Assembly (NCBI GenBank): GCA_046704385.1 | Contig: JBJKSB010000021.1 | Location: 62,001-126,000 of the forward strand | From: GH45 sp046704385 | GTDB lineage: Bacteria > Bacteroidota > Bacteroidia > Bacteroidales > SZUA-534 | Direction of reading: 5' to 3' | Length of the DNA: 64,000 nucleotides | Shown: piece after piece, positions 51,055 through 60,256 of the stretch | How positions within the stretch are numbered: the first letter of the stretch is position 1 | Layout of the letters: each line of letters opens with the position of its first letter | The notes under the pieces: generated by a model | The model's input: the letters and a program-made list of their open reading frames with translations, nothing else | What the model was told of the DNA's origin: nothing | Databases searched by the model: none | Translations under genes and position numbers: made by a program

Positions 51055-53154
51055 ATGAAAGAACTGATTAGTAAATACCTCAGGAATATTGAATGGCTGT
51101 TAATAGCTGGCCTTTTTATCATCTTTCCGATTATTTTTTCAAAAAAATCACTCGATCCTGTATTATACCCCAGGTTTTTTACATTAAGTGTCTGGGTGTT
51201 AGGTATATCAGTCTATTTATTTTTTAAATTGTTATGGAATAAGTTTGATTTCCAGTTTACTCGCTTTTCAAAATTTATTTTTGGAATGGCCCTGCTGTTT
51301 TTAATCTGGAATGTCCTTTCGTCATTTGGTGTAATCAACAGGCCCGAAGCGATTTTTAAGACTTTTAAAGAGATAACCTTGATGGTTACATTTTTCTTTT
51401 TTTACCAAATACTCCGCAAAAGCAACGAAGCTAGAAATATTGCCATGAAATCGGTGATATTAATGGCCTTAATTTACCTGGTTATTGGTTTGGTTCAATT
51501 AAATGATGCAGATCTTAGCAAATTTACAAATGCTACCGATCATTATGGCTATTGGTTCAGGCAAGCTATTTTTAATGTGATGTCAACCATGGCAAGCCCT
51601 AATCCCTTTGCCTCCATTATTTTATTAACTTCAACTTTTAGTCTTTATGGAAGTTTCATGTTTAAGAAGTTTTGGAGGATTTTGTCTATCCTGGTTTTCT
51701 TGCTTGGAATGTTCTTCATACTTATTTTGACATCAAAAGCCACATGGGGAGCACTTGGGTTGAGTATTATTGTTTTAGTAATATTGATATATATATATTT
51801 ATTTGTAATAAGGCCAAGGGAAACCGGGAAAATACTTCCTCTTTGGGCACAGATGGCGATCATTATGTTGCCGGTTATTGCTTTCATGGCGGGTGTTTTT
51901 TTAATACAGAGTACCAATTTTAAAGCAGCAAAATTACTCGTTGATAAAGTACAACAGGTTTTGCACCCTGAAACCAGTCTTAGTTATATGTATAATTCCG
52001 ATAACCCAACATCAAGTCAAACACGAACTTTGGTTTGGGCTCATACTATCAAAATGACAAGAGAGCATCCGGTTTTTGGTGTGGGTCCCGGACAATGGCG
52101 AATAGAAATACCTAAATACGGTCTGGATGGATTTGAATCTGACATAAGAAATGGCATCAAGCATTTTCAAAGGCCCCACAATGATTTTTTATGGATTTTG
52201 GCAGAATTAGGTTATCCCGGGTTAATATTTTTCCTGATTATTTATATAAGTATGCTTGTAAAAGCTTATCAAAATTTTAATAAAAGTAAAGATTTAAACG
52301 TCAGGGTTTTTAATGCCATTGCCTTTGCTGTTCTTATTGGATTTTTGGTAAACCTGTTTGTATCATTTCCGCGGGAACGAATTTCACATAATATTGTTTA
52401 TTTATTAATTTTTGCCTTAGTGCTTGCGTTTGATAAAGCACAGGAAGAAAAATCAAAATCATTAAAAAAGCCGGCTGGTATTGTTCTGTTGGCCGTAATA
52501 TTAGGAGCCGGTATATTTAATATTAAACCCGCTCTTGATATGAAATATGGGGATAAAGTGGCCAATGTTTTAAGGTATGCAACCCGGAAAGGAAATATCA
52601 GGTTAATGTACTCCGCAGCAAAGTCGCTGGAGGGAACTTATTACACTTTAGATCCTTTTAGTACACCAATTCCTTATTACCTGGGAAACGCCTTACATAG
52701 CAATAATAGATTACAGGAAGCTAAAATGGCATTTTTAAAAGGCTACAAAATTCATCCCTATCATTTACAGAATTTACTGAACCTGGGGACAAGTTTTGAC
52801 CTGTCAGGGGATCCAAAAACGGCTAAGAAATATTATCAACTGGCACTGGATATTTCACCAAGATTCAAGGAAGCACTCGTAAATATGGCAATTGTTGAAT
52901 TTAATTTAAAGGATTACAATGATGCTTTTAACCATATTGTTAAAGTGCCTTACCAAGCGAAAAATCCGGCCCAGTTTGAAAAGGCTGCTCTTACCATAAC
53001 CAAGGTGAAAGGGGCGCAATTGGCAAAAAATGTTGATCAGCAAAAACTTAAGGATTGGATAAAGGATGATAATAAAGTAAGGGCCACTTTTATTAAAGTT
53101 CAGAACGAAAAACAAAGCTTTGATAAAATTTTCTTGCAAGAGATGGGAAAATAA
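51055..53154 (+). CDS. O-antigen ligase (Wzy_C) family membrane protein with C-terminal TPR
   Basis: The 699-residue protein has about twelve hydrophobic segments in its first 470 residues and the O-antigen ligase/polymerase signature (WAHTIKMTREHPVFGVGPGQW, followed by RPHNDFLWILAELGYPG, about residues 330-390). Residues about 540-640 form TPR repeats (YYLGNALHSNNRLQEAKMAFLKGY). Such proteins join sugar chains to lipid A core, to each other or to proteins. It is alone on the plus strand; the surface-sugar genes are elsewhere in the window. Substrate unknown. Confidence 0.82.
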   Translation: MKELISKYLRNIEWLLIAGLFIIFPIIFSKKSLDPVLYPRFFTLSVWVLGISVYLFFKLLWNKFDFQFTRFSKFIFGMALLFLIWNVLSSFGVINRPEAIFKTFKEITLMVTFFFFYQILRKSNEARNIAMKSVILMALIYLVIGLVQLNDADLSKFTNATDHYGYWFRQAIFNVMSTMASPNPFASIILLTSTFSLYGSFMFKKFWRILSILVFLLGMFFILILTSKATWGALGLSIIVLVILIYIYLFVIRPRETGKILPLWAQMAIIMLPVIAFMAGVFLIQSTNFKAAKLLVDKVQQVLHPETSLSYMYNSDNPTSSQTRTLVWAHTIKMTREHPVFGVGPGQWRIEIPKYGLDGFESDIRNGIKHFQRPHNDFLWILAELGYPGLIFFLIIYISMLVKAYQNFNKSKDLNVRVFNAIAFAVLIGFLVNLFVSFPRERISHNIVYLLIFALVLAFDKAQEEKSKSLKKPAGIVLLAVILGAGIFNIKPALDMKYGDKVANVLRYATRKGNIRLMYSAAKSLEGTYYTLDPFSTPIPYYLGNALHSNNRLQEAKMAFLKGYKIHPYHLQNLLNLGTSFDLSGDPKTAKKYYQLALDISPRFKEALVNMAIVEFNLKDYNDAFNHIVKVPYQAKNPAQFEKAALTITKVKGAQLAKNVDQQKLKDWIKDDNKVRATFIKVQNEKQSFDKIFLQEMGK

Positions 53155-53238
53155 TTTAGAAATATCAATCTAAAACTTTATTTTTAACAAATTGTTTGAG
53201 TGCTAATTTTACATTATTAATAATTAAAGATTGTTCAG

Positions 53239-53364
53239 ATGAAAAAGGTTTTCGTATTATTAATGGTTGTTGCATTTGGAGTAGTATTATTCAGTTCATG
53301 CAAAACAGCCGATTGTCCTGCTTATGCAAAGACGGATAAAACTGAGGTAGAGCAGGCAGCATAA
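53239..53364 (+). CDS. Very small lipoprotein (41 residues)
   Basis: This gene is too short for ordinary gene calling. The ATG at 53239 gives a 41-residue protein with a signal (MKKVFVLLMVVAFGVVLF), lipobox SSC and a 20-residue mature part TADCPAYAKTDK... A terminator follows 23 bases later, and the stop is TAA. Similar tiny lipoproteins with a C-P-A-Y pattern are common in Bacteroidota and abundant in cells; function unknown. Confidence 0.75.
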   Translation: MKKVFVLLMVVAFGVVLFSSCKTADCPAYAKTDKTEVEQAA

Positions 53365-53386
53365 TTCACTTGTTTAGGTTCAAAAC

Positions 53387-53417
53387 TAAACCTCTGATTC
53401 AGGAGGTTTATTTTTTT
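53387..53417 (+). terminator. Terminator of the 41-residue lipoprotein gene
   Basis: TAAACCTC and GAGGTTTA pair around an 8-base loop, then seven T. It confirms that the tiny gene is a real transcription unit. Confidence 0.8.
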
Positions 53418-53506
53418 GTAATACCCATAAACAACATAATTTTCCTCTTTTTACATGATTATTTATGGCGTATTCCATCTGATGCAGTGAATAAAAATTT
53501 TTGCAG

Positions 53507-54259
53507 ATGAAATATGCATTATTGACATTTCTGGCATTAGCAATTCATCCTCTGTTAATTTTTGCACAAGGCGATATTGACAGTGAACAAAAAGTTCTTA
53601 TCCGGAACGAACGATCCTACCATCTTAGTCTAAACAGCAATGGATGGGGCGGCGGTTTTACCTATGGAAAAATGATCAACATCAAGAGGAAGATTTTTTA
53701 TACTGCTGAATTGGTTACCATTAAAGATGCCAAAGAATTAAAAATCAACAATCCTTACCAACCGGAACTTAGGCGTTTTGTTTACGGAAAAAATAATATT
53801 TTCTACGATTTCAGGTTTGGCTATGGGCATTTAATTAAATTGTACGATAAAAAAGATAAGGGAGGAATAGAAGTTCGGCTTTTTTATCATATTGGTCCTG
53901 TGCTGGGACTGTTAAAACCGGTTTACTATATAACCAGCGTCGATCCTTTAACTACCGAACGATTCGACCCGGCATTACATACATCCACAAGTATTTTGGG
54001 AGGGGCATCCTATTTTAAAGGATTTAATGAGTTATCGGTAGTTCCCGGGGCATTTGCAAAAATTGGCGGAAGTTTCGAATTCAATAAAAAGGATATTTTA
54101 ATTAATGCCCTTGAAGGGGGTTTGACATTTGATTTATTCCCTAAAAAGATTGATATAATGGCAAATGACAAAAACCAATTTTATTTTTTCGCCATATTTG
54201 TCAGTTATCGTTTTGGTAAAATTATTAATCCCCGGGCAGTAGTTCAAAAAGGCAGCTAA
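53507..54259 (+). CDS. Outer-membrane beta-barrel-like protein of unknown function
   Basis: The 250-residue product (ATG at 53507) has a signal peptide (1-20, ending IFAQ) and alternating amphipathic strands with many Tyr and Phe, ending in FFAIFVSYRFGK near the C-terminus, which fits a small outer-membrane barrel. I recognise no family. It lies upstream of the BNR-repeat gene with 173 bases between. Confidence 0.65.
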   Translation: MKYALLTFLALAIHPLLIFAQGDIDSEQKVLIRNERSYHLSLNSNGWGGGFTYGKMINIKRKIFYTAELVTIKDAKELKINNPYQPELRRFVYGKNNIFYDFRFGYGHLIKLYDKKDKGGIEVRLFYHIGPVLGLLKPVYYITSVDPLTTERFDPALHTSTSILGGASYFKGFNELSVVPGAFAKIGGSFEFNKKDILINALEGGLTFDLFPKKIDIMANDKNQFYFFAIFVSYRFGKIINPRAVVQKGS

Positions 54260-54432
54260 TATTATAACCAGTTTTATTTTACTGTTCAATCCAATAAAAA
54301 TATTATTTTTAGATGCTTAATGGTGTTTTAGCCATACTATTAGCAAAGTCTTTATATTATAATAATTAGCATATATTTTTATCTTATTATCTTCGAAAAA
54401 ATTTTGTGCAGCTCTATAGAAACCATCATATT

Positions 54433-57400
54433 ATGAATAATTATAAACGGATGAAAAACAGGTATTTATTGCTGATTGTTAGCCTGGTACTAGCGGTTGG
54501 ATTATTAGTTGTATTGGTTCCCATGAATAAAGCGGAACGTAAATACCAACCCCGTTCTCAGGATAATAATTTTTTGGTATCGCAAAATGATGGTGCAGAA
54601 TATTTTTCAATGATTCGTGCGAATCAAAAAACCGGAACTATTGATATTAATGATATAAACATTGCCCAGGCTAAGTTACTTTTGTTATCAGGCAGAAAAA
54701 ACGCAGGTACGCAATGGATTTTCCGTGGACCCGATAATATTGGTGGAAGAACCCGCGCACTGTTAATTGATAAGGATAATTCAAATATAATTTATGCAGG
54801 AGGAGTATCAGGAGGATTGTGGAAATCGACTACAGCGGGGCAATATTGGGAAAGAGTAGAATACAATGGAGCAACAGCTGAGGATTTTGCCAATCTCGCC
54901 ATTGTCTGCATCACCCAGGCAACTAATGGAGATATTTATTTTGGTACCGGAGAAGCCCTCTATAATTTATGGGGGAAAGGAGCAGGAGGTTTTTTAGGAA
55001 GTGGGATATGGAAATCGTCCGATCACGGGCAGACATTTGAAAAACTAACCTCAACATGGACAACCGATGATGATAAATTTGCCTTTTCAGCAGTGAGCGA
55101 ACTGGCTGCAGATGTTTCCGATGCTAATACAGTATATGCAGCTACAAGGAGCGGACTTAAAGTGACAAAAGATGGAGGTAAATCCTGGTCGCCGGCACCC
55201 ATGCCTGACATTACCTATAATGCCAAATTCTCGTCAGATGTACTTGTAACCGCTGATGGTACAGTGGTAGCCAGTGTGAATAATAAGTGTCTTTTAAAAA
55301 AAACCGGGGCAAGTAGTTTTATGCTTAAATCGGGGACAGATGAATTATCAGGAGGAAATCTTATCTCGGATTCATTTATTGGCAGGCTGGAATTTGCCAG
55401 TTCACCGCAGGATCCTAAGTATATTTATTGTATTGCAGCAACTACAGGTGAAGCACTGAGGAATATTTACCAGTCAAAGGACGGCGGAGATACCTGGGTT
55501 ATTATTGGCAAAGGTGGATCAGCTCTGTTTCAGCCGCTGGGAAGTCAGGGTATATATGATATGTGTATTGCGGTTGATCCGGTCAATAAAAATCATGTGT
55601 ATATTGGCGGACTTAATCTATGGGAAGGAAATGCTTCAAAAGTCGGACATTTATTTGCATGGAATCAGGTTTCCATGGGCAATTTGGATCAATGGTCAGG
55701 TTTGTATATTCATAATGATTTACATACCATAAAATTTGATCCAAATGATGCACAAATCATGTTTGTTGGGAGTGACGGCGGTATCAGCCGGGGTTATATC
55801 AATAAAGATAACGTTAAACACCTGTTCAGGGTAATGAATAATAATTATAGTGTTACTCAGTTTTATTCTGTGGCTATGAATGGAATTGGTGATTTGTTGG
55901 GTGGTACCCAGGATAATGGAACTATTCTGATAGTTCCGGGTACAGGAAATACTGACAACAGTGGATTTGAAGCCAATACAAAAATACCGGTCAATCTTGC
56001 TGTAATTACATTGCATGCTGATGGAGGCAAGGTGGCTGCATCAAGCATTAATCCGACAGTAGCTTTTGCAACCACCCAATTTGGAGGTCTATGGCGGAAT
56101 AATGATAAGAATTTTGGTGATTGGAATACATTTTATACAACCGATCTGGCCGACCTTCAGGAATGGACCTCTGGTGGTTATGAAGTTGACAAACAACAAG
56201 CTGCTTTTGTTACACCCATTACTTATTGGGAAACAGATAACGATCCGTTTAGTACCGATGAAATTCAATTTGTTGCAAAAATGGATTATCCTGCAGACAC
56301 CACTATTATATTGCCCAGCCATAATATAAATAAAGCGCCCATTAAAATTACACTGGATAGGGAATATAAAAATGGTGATACTATCTCTTATCGCGATCCG
56401 TACAGTTCTTTATTTGCCTTTGGGATGAAAAGAAATGTTTGGTTAACGCGCAAGGCTGCCAACTGGAATATTACATTCGGTCAAAAAGACTGGTGGAGGG
56501 CGATAAAAAGAGGTACTCTCGCAAATGATGAATATATAACCGAAATGGAGTTTTCGGCTGATGGGAATAATTTGTTTTTTGCTACGCATTATGACAGTGA
56601 AGGTATTAATGACATTTACAGGTTGTCTAATCTGAATAATGCACGAACCTATAATGATGCTGATTACCTGTATGGAAAAAATATTGTAACCGAACTGGTA
56701 AAAATTGGCAGCGCAGGTGACCGCTACGTAACGGGCATTGCTGCTGACCCAAATAATGCTGACAATATTATTGTTACGCTTGGGAATTATGGTAATAGTG
56801 ATTATGTATATTTATGTACTCAGGCAACATCGGTTACGGCCAAAGAAAATCTGGATAATTTCACCAATATAACAGGCAATTTACCACAAATGCCGGCTTA
56901 TGCCGCACTATTTGAAATGGATAAAAATGCCGGCAGAGTACTGTTAGGTACAGATATGGGTGTGTTTATTACTGATAATTTAATTTCTCAGGTTTCTGCA
57001 AAAAATAACATTACATGGAATCCAGATCAGGTTGGAGTAGGTCCGGCTCCTGTAATGCAAATAAAACAGCAAACTTCAAAAAACTGGTCAAATGGAACCT
57101 ATGGGCGTATTTATATTGCTACACATGGTTTGGGTATATTTGAAGACAGGACCTACGAGGGAATTCAGGATACAAAACCCGGTAGTAATATTTATTTATC
57201 CGACAACTCAAAAATGACAATTTATCCAAATCCTGTAGTAAACCGTGCAAAGGTTAGCATTGATTTAGCGAGGGGTAAAAATGTTGTTTTTGAGGTAATA
57301 AATTTATCAGGGCAAATAGTACAGAGAATAAATATGGGATACCTGCCTGGTGGAGAAAACACGCTGGATTTAAACCTTGAAGAGTTAAAAAACGGGGTTT

Positions 57401-57459
57401 ATTTATTGCGAATAAATGATCAAAAAAACAACAAAACTGTGCAGTTTATAAAAAAATAA
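54433..57459 (+). CDS. BNR/VPS10-type repeat protein with T9SS sorting domain
   Basis: The protein of 1008 residues (start at 54433; 54451 is an alternative) has a beta-propeller built of BNR/sortilin-like repeats with S-x-D-G-G-x-x-W patterns (KSTTAGQYWERV, KSSDHGQTFEKL, TKDGGKSWSPA, SKDGGDTWVIIG) and a type IX sorting domain (about 935-1008, IYPNPVVNRAKV to the end). The N-terminus is a long hydrophobic helix (about 8-30) without a clear cleavage site. Similar proteins are secreted glycoside hydrolases or adhesins; I cannot name the substrate. Confidence 0.78.
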   Translation: MNNYKRMKNRYLLLIVSLVLAVGLLVVLVPMNKAERKYQPRSQDNNFLVSQNDGAEYFSMIRANQKTGTIDINDINIAQAKLLLLSGRKNAGTQWIFRGPDNIGGRTRALLIDKDNSNIIYAGGVSGGLWKSTTAGQYWERVEYNGATAEDFANLAIVCITQATNGDIYFGTGEALYNLWGKGAGGFLGSGIWKSSDHGQTFEKLTSTWTTDDDKFAFSAVSELAADVSDANTVYAATRSGLKVTKDGGKSWSPAPMPDITYNAKFSSDVLVTADGTVVASVNNKCLLKKTGASSFMLKSGTDELSGGNLISDSFIGRLEFASSPQDPKYIYCIAATTGEALRNIYQSKDGGDTWVIIGKGGSALFQPLGSQGIYDMCIAVDPVNKNHVYIGGLNLWEGNASKVGHLFAWNQVSMGNLDQWSGLYIHNDLHTIKFDPNDAQIMFVGSDGGISRGYINKDNVKHLFRVMNNNYSVTQFYSVAMNGIGDLLGGTQDNGTILIVPGTGNTDNSGFEANTKIPVNLAVITLHADGGKVAASSINPTVAFATTQFGGLWRNNDKNFGDWNTFYTTDLADLQEWTSGGYEVDKQQAAFVTPITYWETDNDPFSTDEIQFVAKMDYPADTTIILPSHNINKAPIKITLDREYKNGDTISYRDPYSSLFAFGMKRNVWLTRKAANWNITFGQKDWWRAIKRGTLANDEYITEMEFSADGNNLFFATHYDSEGINDIYRLSNLNNARTYNDADYLYGKNIVTELVKIGSAGDRYVTGIAADPNNADNIIVTLGNYGNSDYVYLCTQATSVTAKENLDNFTNITGNLPQMPAYAALFEMDKNAGRVLLGTDMGVFITDNLISQVSAKNNITWNPDQVGVGPAPVMQIKQQTSKNWSNGTYGRIYIATHGLGIFEDRTYEGIQDTKPGSNIYLSDNSKMTIYPNPVVNRAKVSIDLARGKNVVFEVINLSGQIVQRINMGYLPGGENTLDLNLEELKNGVYLLRINDQKNNKTVQFIKK

Positions 57460-57484
57460 GCTGATATAAATCATTATATAAAAA

Positions 57485-57508
57485 CGGGTTCAGAACCCGG
57501 TTTTTTTT
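57485..57508 (+). terminator. Terminator of the BNR-repeat gene
   Basis: CGGGTT and AACCCG pair around a 3-base loop, followed by G and eight T, 25 bases past the stop. Confidence 0.85.
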
Positions 57509-57537
57509 GTTTTTTGAATGCCGAATTCATAAATTTG
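57506..57537 (+). promoter_or_regulatory. gapA promoter
   Basis: TTTG (57506-57509), a 20-base spacer and TAAATTTG (57530-57537) match the consensus exactly. The -33 box begins in the T run of the preceding terminator. Transcription would start near 57543, with a leader of about 70 bases. Confidence 0.6.
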
Positions 57538-57615
57538 AGCGCCTTTTTAAAAACATGTTTTTAATTCGCAAGAAATTAATTACAAGGGAAAAACAATTAT
57601 TTAAAATCATACATT

Positions 57616-58629
57616 ATGTCAAAAATTAAAATTGGTATTAACGGATTTGGCCGTATTGGTCGATTTGTATTTCGTGTTGCAGCTGCAAACGACAATATTG
57701 AGGTTGTTGGCATCAACGACCTTATTGATGTTGACTACATGGCTTACATGCTAAAGTACGATTCAACCCATGGGAGATTCAAAGGTACGGTTGAAGTTAA
57801 AGATGGAAAACTTGTTGTAAACGGAAATTCTATCCGCGTTACTGCCGAAAGAAATCCTGCTGATTTAAAATGGGGTGAAGTTGGCGCAGAGTATGTTGTT
57901 GAATCAACAGGCTTGTTCCTGACTAAAGAAAAAGCACAAGGCCATATTGATGCCGGGGCTAAAAAAGTTATTATGTCTGCTCCTTCAAAAGACGATACTC
58001 CAATGTTTGTAATGGGAGTAAACAATAATAAATATTCAAAGGATATGACATTTGTTTCAAATGCCTCATGTACTACAAACTGTTTAGCTCCAATAGCTAA
58101 AGTTTTGCATGATAATTTTGGAATTATCGAAGGTTTAATGACTACTGTACATGCTACTACAGCTACGCAAAAAACAGTTGACGGTCCTTCAATGAAAGAC
58201 TGGAGAGGTGGACGTGGGGCAGGTCAGAATATTATTCCATCGTCAACCGGTGCTGCTAAAGCTGTAGGTAAAGTTATTCCTGAATTAAATGGTAAACTTA
58301 CGGGTATGGCATTTCGTGTTCCAACTCCTGATGTATCTGTAGTTGATTTAACTGTACGGTTGGAAAAATCAGCTTCATATCAGGCTATTTGCGATGCAAT
58401 GAAAAAAGCATCTGAAGGTGAAATGAAAGGTGTTTTGGGTTATACTGAAGAATCTGTTGTATCAAACGATTTTGTTGGTGAAAGCTGTACTTCATTTTTT
58501 GATGCCGGTGCCGGAATAGGTTTGAATGACAATTTCGTAAAAGTGGTTTCATGGTACGATAATGAAATGGGTTATTCAACCAAAGTTGTTGAATTAATTC
58601 AGCATATGGCCAAAGTTGATCACGCCTAG
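57616..58629 (+). CDS. gapA: Glyceraldehyde-3-phosphate dehydrogenase, type I
   Basis: GAPDH oxidises glyceraldehyde-3-phosphate in glycolysis. The 337-residue protein has the NAD-binding GINGFGRIGR at 7-16, Asp35 (NAD rather than NADP), catalytic Cys152 in SNASCTTNC and the family's WYDNEMGYS near the C-terminus. Own promoter and terminator make it a single-gene unit, as is usual for a highly expressed gene. Motifs and length are complete. Confidence 0.97.
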   Translation: MSKIKIGINGFGRIGRFVFRVAAANDNIEVVGINDLIDVDYMAYMLKYDSTHGRFKGTVEVKDGKLVVNGNSIRVTAERNPADLKWGEVGAEYVVESTGLFLTKEKAQGHIDAGAKKVIMSAPSKDDTPMFVMGVNNNKYSKDMTFVSNASCTTNCLAPIAKVLHDNFGIIEGLMTTVHATTATQKTVDGPSMKDWRGGRGAGQNIIPSSTGAAKAVGKVIPELNGKLTGMAFRVPTPDVSVVDLTVRLEKSASYQAICDAMKKASEGEMKGVLGYTEESVVSNDFVGESCTSFFDAGAGIGLNDNFVKVVSWYDNEMGYSTKVVELIQHMAKVDHA

Positions 58630-58645
58630 TATTTAATAATATCAT

Positions 58646-58676
58646 AAAAAAAGCTGCCCGCATGGCAGCTTTTTTT
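58646..58676 (+). terminator. gapA terminator
   Basis: AAAAAAAGCTGCC and GGCAGCTTTTTT pair around a 5-base loop; a strong terminator 17 bases past the stop. Confidence 0.92.
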
Positions 58677-58748
58677 GTTTCTGCCCAATCCTTATATAAT
58701 TGAGAAATTGGATTTTTCTTTTAATATTTGCAGCAAATTTTATGGATT

Positions 58749-60155
58749 GTGGGACGAGCCAGAAAGAAAAAACCTTTTATTGAGAAAATTGAAATAACAG
58801 GTGTCGCTGCTGAAGGAAAAGCACTTACAAAATTCAACGATCAGGTAGTATTTGTTCCATTCGTTGTGCCCGGCGATGTGGTTGATTTGCAGGTTACAAA
58901 AAAACGCAAAAGCTACATGGAAGCCAGAGTAGTTAATTTTCACGAATACTCAAATGATCGTACGGAAGCTTTTTGCAAGCATTTTGGCGTGTGTGGTGGG
59001 TGCAAATGGCAGATTTTGCCTTATAAAAACCAGCTTGGATACAAGCAACAGGAGGTATTTGATTCGTTAAGCCGGATTGGTAAAGTGCAATTACCTGAAA
59101 TAAGCCCGATCATTGGAAGTGATAATACCCAATATTACCGTAATAAGCTGGAATATACGTTTTCAATACATCGTTGGCTGTCGAAGGAAGAAATGGGCAA
59201 TGAAGAAGCGGACACGAATGCTGTTGGTTTCCATATACCGGGTTTGTTCGATAAAATAGTAGATATTGAACATTGCTATTTGCAACCTGAACCAAGTAAT
59301 AAAATCAGGCTGGCGCTGAAAAAATTCGCGCTCGAAAATAATCTCACCTTTTATAGCCAGCGAACCAATAATGGATTTTTAAGGAATATGGTCATCCGGA
59401 CTACAATCTCTGGTGAAGTTATGGTAACAGTTATTTTTGGAGAGAACGATAAAAGGAAAATTTCGCAGGTCATGAATTTCATTAATGAACAATTTGAAAA
59501 TGAAATTTCATCGTTGCAATACATTGTCAACCTTAAACTGAATGATTCATTTACCGATCTTGATGTTCGTGTTTTTGCCGGCAAACCCCACATAACCGAG
59601 AGCATGGAGGGGCTTAGCTTTAAAATAGGCCCGAAATCTTTTTATCAGACAAATTCTGAGCAGGCTTACAAATTATATAAGGTAGCCAGAGAGTTTGCCG
59701 GACTTACGGGAAATGAACTGGTTTATGATCTTTATACTGGTACAGGTACTATTGCATGTTTTGTTGCTAAAAATTGTCGGCAGGTAATAGGAATTGAATA
59801 TGTTGAGGATGCCATTGAAGATGCCCGTGAAAATGCAAAAACGAATAATATTGATAATGCAGTTTTTTATGCGGGTGATATGAAAGATATACTTACACGC
59901 GAATTTATTGAAAAAAATGGTAAGCCCGATGTAATTATTACTGATCCGCCCAGAGCAGGAATGCATGCCTCAGTGGTTGAAACTATACTGTATTGTGAGC
60001 CAGCGAAAATAGTTTATGTGAGTTGCAACCCGGCAACTCAGGCACGCGACCTGGAAAAACTTGACGAAAAATACAGCGTAGGAAAAGTGCAGCCGGTTGA
60101 TATGTTCCCGCATACACACCATGTGGAAAATGTAGTACTGTTAATCAGGCGATGA
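58749..60155 (+). CDS. rlmD: 23S rRNA (uracil-C5)-methyltransferase RlmD
   Basis: RlmD methylates U1939 of 23S rRNA. I start at the GTG at 58749 (MGRARKKKPF), giving 468 residues; the seven residues before it are not conserved. A TRAM domain comes first, then a 4Fe-4S site with Cys76, Cys82, Cys85 (CKHFGVCGGCKW) and a fourth in EHCYLQP, then a SAM-methyltransferase with DPPRAGMH and the catalytic SCNPATQARD. It could be RumA-like with a different uracil target, but the Fe-S pattern fits RlmD. Confidence 0.88.
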   Translation: MGRARKKKPFIEKIEITGVAAEGKALTKFNDQVVFVPFVVPGDVVDLQVTKKRKSYMEARVVNFHEYSNDRTEAFCKHFGVCGGCKWQILPYKNQLGYKQQEVFDSLSRIGKVQLPEISPIIGSDNTQYYRNKLEYTFSIHRWLSKEEMGNEEADTNAVGFHIPGLFDKIVDIEHCYLQPEPSNKIRLALKKFALENNLTFYSQRTNNGFLRNMVIRTTISGEVMVTVIFGENDKRKISQVMNFINEQFENEISSLQYIVNLKLNDSFTDLDVRVFAGKPHITESMEGLSFKIGPKSFYQTNSEQAYKLYKVAREFAGLTGNELVYDLYTGTGTIACFVAKNCRQVIGIEYVEDAIEDARENAKTNNIDNAVFYAGDMKDILTREFIEKNGKPDVIITDPPRAGMHASVVETILYCEPAKIVYVSCNPATQARDLEKLDEKYSVGKVQPVDMFPHTHHVENVVLLIRR

Positions 60156-60210
60156 TAAGAATCAGGTTAAAAAAAAATTATATTAAGATTAAAATTTAAT
60201 TAAGTTTTTA

Positions 60211-60218
60211 TACTTTTG
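60211..60218 (+). promoter_or_regulatory. -7 box of the Crp/Fnr regulator gene
   Basis: TACTTTTG matches TAnnTTTG; no clear -33 box upstream. Transcription would begin near 60224, 33 bases before the ATG. Confidence 0.4.
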
Positions 60219-60256
60219 GTCTTTAGTATGTTATCCAGCATAAATACAGCAAAAAA

